From Circinella umbellata (lineage: Eukaryota; Mucoromycota; Mucoromycetes; Mucorales; Lichtheimiaceae), in the NCBI GenBank assembly GCA_025093555.1, contig JAIWNF010000028.1:124001-188000 (forward strand): 64,000 bases of DNA, written 5' to 3'. The translations under genes were made by a program, and so were the position numbers. A model generated the notes under the pieces. That model was not told the DNA's origin. It saw nothing but the letters and a program-made list of their open reading frames with translations, and ran no database searches. The number at the start of each line of letters is the position of its first letter. Position 1 is the first letter of the stretch. Positions 62,901-64,000 of this stretch are shown here, piece by piece.

Positions 62901-63081
62901 ATGTGCGCTTACTCATATAAATCACCATCTATCTACTTCCCGCGCGTTCGTAAATATATTTTAAGAACTTCTCTCCCCTCTTTGATTTCATCACCTTTTT
63001 TCTCTCTTTTTTCTATTTTGTACATTACTTTACTGTTTAGTTACTACCTTCTATACCAATAATATAAATAAATACTTAATT
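59914..63081. other. gene-poor region
   Basis: About 3.2 kb, very AT-rich, with one coding-like remnant (listed separately) and a weaker one at 62272-62066 (-). The last ~150 bp are T/C-rich just 5' of the acyl-CoA synthetase ATG and probably form its promoter. Confidence 0.5.
60677..61061 (-). pseudogene. coding-like remnant, unknown family
   Basis: From ATG 61061 the frame reads MLIKGIGQDWKGDDCLYED, then TYQKYDTFSFFEKINNPAL, a composition unlike the surrounding AT-rich noise. Further along come LEIKCPRIYISLAKRQIGEN and, after an AG at a TATGTAG site, NSFAVKEVVDCLCDTITDW and a stop. A second frame over 60975-60890 is also protein-like (VDFDFCQYCALLSP). I could not join the pieces by one consistent splice path, so this is probably a decayed gene of the same style as the 9-14 kb elements. 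Confidence 0.27.
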
Positions 63082-64000
63082 ATGTCAGGAATAGACGGAG
63101 ATCTTAATAAACAAACTATTGCCTTGACAAATGCTACACATGGCGAGAGTGGTATGTGGTGTTTTTTATCCTTCTTTTCATAATAATTTTATGTATGCTG
63201 ACATCTTTTTCATATAGATATTCGTCGTAGCGCTACTTATGCTGGTCCTGGACTTTTAGAAACTATTAAGCCAGAAATTAATACGATCTATGATATTTTT
63301 TATGAAGGTAAGGATATCGGAAAATTTATTTAGCTTAATTATAAAACACAAGGCGGAAAATTAGATAATAACTTTTCTTTGTGTAGGATATAAAATTTCC
63401 AAAAATAAGCAATGTATGGGCATTCGACCCATTATCGATCTAGTTACTCGTAAACGTGCTGATTACTATGAATGGGAAACATTTGAACAAGTAAATCAAC
63501 GCATTACTTGGTTTGGTAGCGGGTTATTAGATTTTTTCAAGAACGATTTGCATTATACAAATCTTGAAAAGCTTCCTTTGGGTATTTGGTCTGTCAATCG
63601 TCCAGAATGGCACATTTCTGAATTCGCTTGTGCTGCCTATAACATGTATCTTGTTGCCTTATATGATACCTTAGGCCCCGAGACTGTGGAGTATGTGGTT
63701 AATCACGCAGAAATCGAAACTGTTGTGTGTACTAAGGATCATGTTGTAGACTTGTTGAAACTTCGCGAAAAAATCCCACAACTCAAAGCTATTTTTTGTC
63801 TGGATCCTTTCTTGAATGCTGAAGAAGAGCAGGCTATTAAAGGCTGGGCTACTGAAAAGGGTATTAAAGTAATTCAATTTTCTGAAATTGAAGAGCGTGG
63901 TAAGAAGAACCCATTGCCACATAGCTATGGTAAACGCGATGATTTGGCTTGTTTGATGTATACCTCCGGAACAACTGGTATGCCCAAGGTAATTTTTTTT
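63082..64000 (+). CDS. long-chain fatty-acid-CoA ligase (Faa-type), 5' part
   Basis: Exons 63082-63151, 63218-63307 and 63387-63988, with a GTAATT donor at 63989; the rest lies beyond the window. 254 codons are visible. The AMP-binding-family start is clear: SATYAGPGLLET, CMGIRPIIDLVTRKRADYYEWETF (typical of long-chain acyl-CoA synthetases), PLGIWSVNRPEWHISEFACAA, LVALYDTLGPETVEYVVNHAE. The phosphate-binding loop YTSGTTGMPK ends the last exon. It activates fatty acids to acyl-CoA with ATP, for β-oxidation or lipid synthesis; peroxisomal or ER placement cannot be judged without the C-terminus. Confidence 0.93.

Overview
The window is nuclear DNA of a filamentous fungus. It is AT-rich and full of homopolymer runs. 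Almost every gene is cut by several short introns (about 45-200 nt, mostly GTAAGT/GTATGT...TAG/CAG). Gene content and style (CLU1, Chs4-like SEL1 protein with a CAAX box, IDH1, CCT7, ORC1, AzgA-type purine permease, HHCC 'integrase zinc finger' regulator, RapGAP) fit an early-diverging lineage, most likely Mucoromycota (Mucorales). That placement is inference from gene content and intron style; no marker proves it. All exon coordinates were worked out by hand from splice signals and reading phase. Every multi-exon model listed as a main gene closes in phase.

Layout. 1-4440 (-): P5B-type ATPase with a secretory signal and a Cys-rich ectodomain; its 3' end lies beyond base 1. 4.4-14.3 kb: gene-poor accessory region holding two inverted copies of an unidentified spliced gene family (9.4-10.1 kb + and 12.2-13.6 kb -), a nearly identical 73-bp GC-rich direct repeat (11.53 and 11.95 kb), a small two-exon frame and a possible copia RNase H remnant. 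14.3-16.2 kb (-): IDH1. 16.35-18.25 kb (-): Myb/SANT-like protein of 13 exons, including a 20-nt one. 18.6-20.8 kb (-): NOL4-like regulator with an HHCC zinc motif. 23.2-28.3 kb (-): RapGAP. 31.0-32.5 kb (+): seven-knuckle CCHC protein (GIS2/CNBP). 33.5-38.2 kb (+): CLU1. 38.5-41.7 kb (-): SEL1-repeat, chitin-synthase-activator-like protein ending in CIIM. 42.2-44.2 kb (-): ORC1. 45.2-47.6 kb (+): CCT7. 47.8-49.6 kb (+): F-box/LRR-like protein, followed by a disordered WG-motif protein (to 51.35 kb) that may once have been one gene with it. 51.8-54.5 kb (-): PPPDE-thioredoxin-PUL fusion. 57.6-59.9 kb (+): AzgA-like purine permease. 59.9-63.1 kb: gene-poor, with one coding-like remnant. 63.1 kb-end (+): long-chain acyl-CoA synthetase, truncated by the window.

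There are no operons; neighbours are unrelated housekeeping or regulatory genes. Three divergent pairs share an upstream region: RapGAP/GIS2, ORC1/CCT7 and PPPDE/AzgA. The main novelty candidates are the ATPase ectodomain, the repeated gene family at 9-14 kb, a GC-AG intron in GIS2, the microexons of the SANT gene, and the broken junction after the F-box gene.
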